A stretch of DNA of 64,000 nt. Origin: Verticiella alkaliphila. GTDB taxonomy: Bacteria > Pseudomonadota > Gammaproteobacteria > Burkholderiales > Burkholderiaceae_B. Positions 63,746-64,000 of this stretch are shown piece after piece. The stretch covers positions 1-64,000 of the forward strand of contig NZ_JADCNH010000021.1 of the NCBI RefSeq assembly GCF_018904615.1, in the 5' to 3' direction. The notes under the pieces are model-generated. The model was given only the letters and a program-made list of their open reading frames with translations, had not been told where the DNA came from and searched no databases. Position 1 is the stretch's first letter. Each line of letters begins with the position of its first letter. A program made the translations under genes and the position numbers.

Positions 63746-64000
63746 TTATTTCTTCAGCGCGACACCGGCGCGACGCGGGCCCTTGCGGGTACGGGCGTTC
63801 GTGCGGGTACGCTGACCACGGAGCGGCAGGCCGCGCTTGTGGCGCAGGCCGCGGTAGGTTCCGAGGTCGATCAGACGCTTGATCGAGAGCTGCACTTCGC
63901 GGCGCAGGTCGCCTTCGACGGTGATGGCGCCGATCTGTTCGCGGATGCGCTCGAGCTCAGCGTCGTTCAGCTCCTTGACCTTCTTGTCCAGCGGCACGCC
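63746..64000 (-). CDS. rpsM: 30S ribosomal protein uS13, C-terminal part (5' end outside window)
   Basis: The frame is open to the right edge of the window. The ~84 residues present ([58 protein letters not shown]) are the C-terminal two thirds of uS13, with its basic tail contacting the P-site tRNA. The GTG near 63997 is an internal valine codon, not a start. It heads rpsM-rpsK-rpsD-rpoA-rplQ. Confidence 0.98.
   Translation of the reverse strand, partial: GVPLDKKVKELNDAELERIREQIGAITVEGDLRREVQLSIKRLIDLGTYRGLRHKRGLPLRGQRTRTNARTRKGPRRAGVALKK

Overview
This is a GC-rich, gene-dense bacterial chromosome segment with no rRNA, tRNA, CRISPR array, insertion sequence or phage module that I can see. 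Several features point to a betaproteobacterium of the order Burkholderiales, most likely the family Alcaligenaceae (Bordetella/Achromobacter relatives). These are three orphan Bug-type solute receptors, a Burkholderiales-type porin, an S-adenosylhomocysteine riboswitch in front of ahcY, the truA-trpF-trpB-trpA-accD cluster, a LexA-controlled imuA-imuB-dnaE2 mutagenesis operon and the rpsM-rpsK-rpsD-rpoA-rplQ operon.

Layout. 0-7 kb: the 3' end of rne with its terminator, a Bug receptor, a GST, then accD-trpA-trpB-trpF-truA on the minus strand. 7-16 kb: a remnant of fimV is joined abruptly to the first of three tandem minus-strand genes. These encode large exoproteins with DUF4214-like units, RTX-like glycine/aspartate motifs and an S-layer-like C-terminus. 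Each of the three has the same kind of promoter: a CRP-type dyad TGTGA-N6-TCACA placed 21-22 bp from a TAGTAT -10 box, followed by a small hairpin in the 5' leader. This is the most distinctive part of the window. 16-25 kb: nadE with an NMN-deamidase-like gene, an M23 peptidase, a divergent pair (haem-oxygenase-like diiron protein and SAM methyltransferase), upp, a beta-carbonic anhydrase, a TSUP permease, hslR and an MFS exporter. 25-28 kb: a Bug receptor, TfdA-like dioxygenase and IclR regulator module. 28-33 kb: betT-ydgA, a methyltransferase-like gene and trhO. 33-39 kb: the SOS mutasome operon. 39-47 kb: a phosphoesterase, a frameshifted lipid kinase, small envelope/stress proteins, a porin, coq7, cca and slt. 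47-53 kb: the methyl cycle and folate genes (fau, metF, ahcY with riboswitch), a frameshifted dsbD, and cutA. 53-58.6 kb: a NodIJ-type ABC exporter and a catR-catB-catC-Bug cluster. 58.7-64 kb: a hypothetical gene, parts of an amino-acid ABC importer, and the ribosomal alpha operon running off the right edge.

How the genes work together. The methyl-cycle genes (SAH riboswitch, ahcY, metF) form one transcription unit. catB and catC carry out consecutive steps of the beta-ketoadipate pathway and face a LysR regulator across a CatM/BenM-like operator. imuA-imuB-dnaE2 is a standard damage-inducible translesion polymerase set. The three DUF4214 genes look like separately promoted, co-regulated surface-layer or matrix proteins.

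Quality caveat. Three otherwise recognisable genes (fimV remnant, a dagK-like kinase and dsbD) carry single frameshifts, and the fimV/DUF4214 junction cuts two genes at once. These may be real mutations and a real rearrangement, or they may be sequencing and assembly errors. The sequence alone cannot decide.
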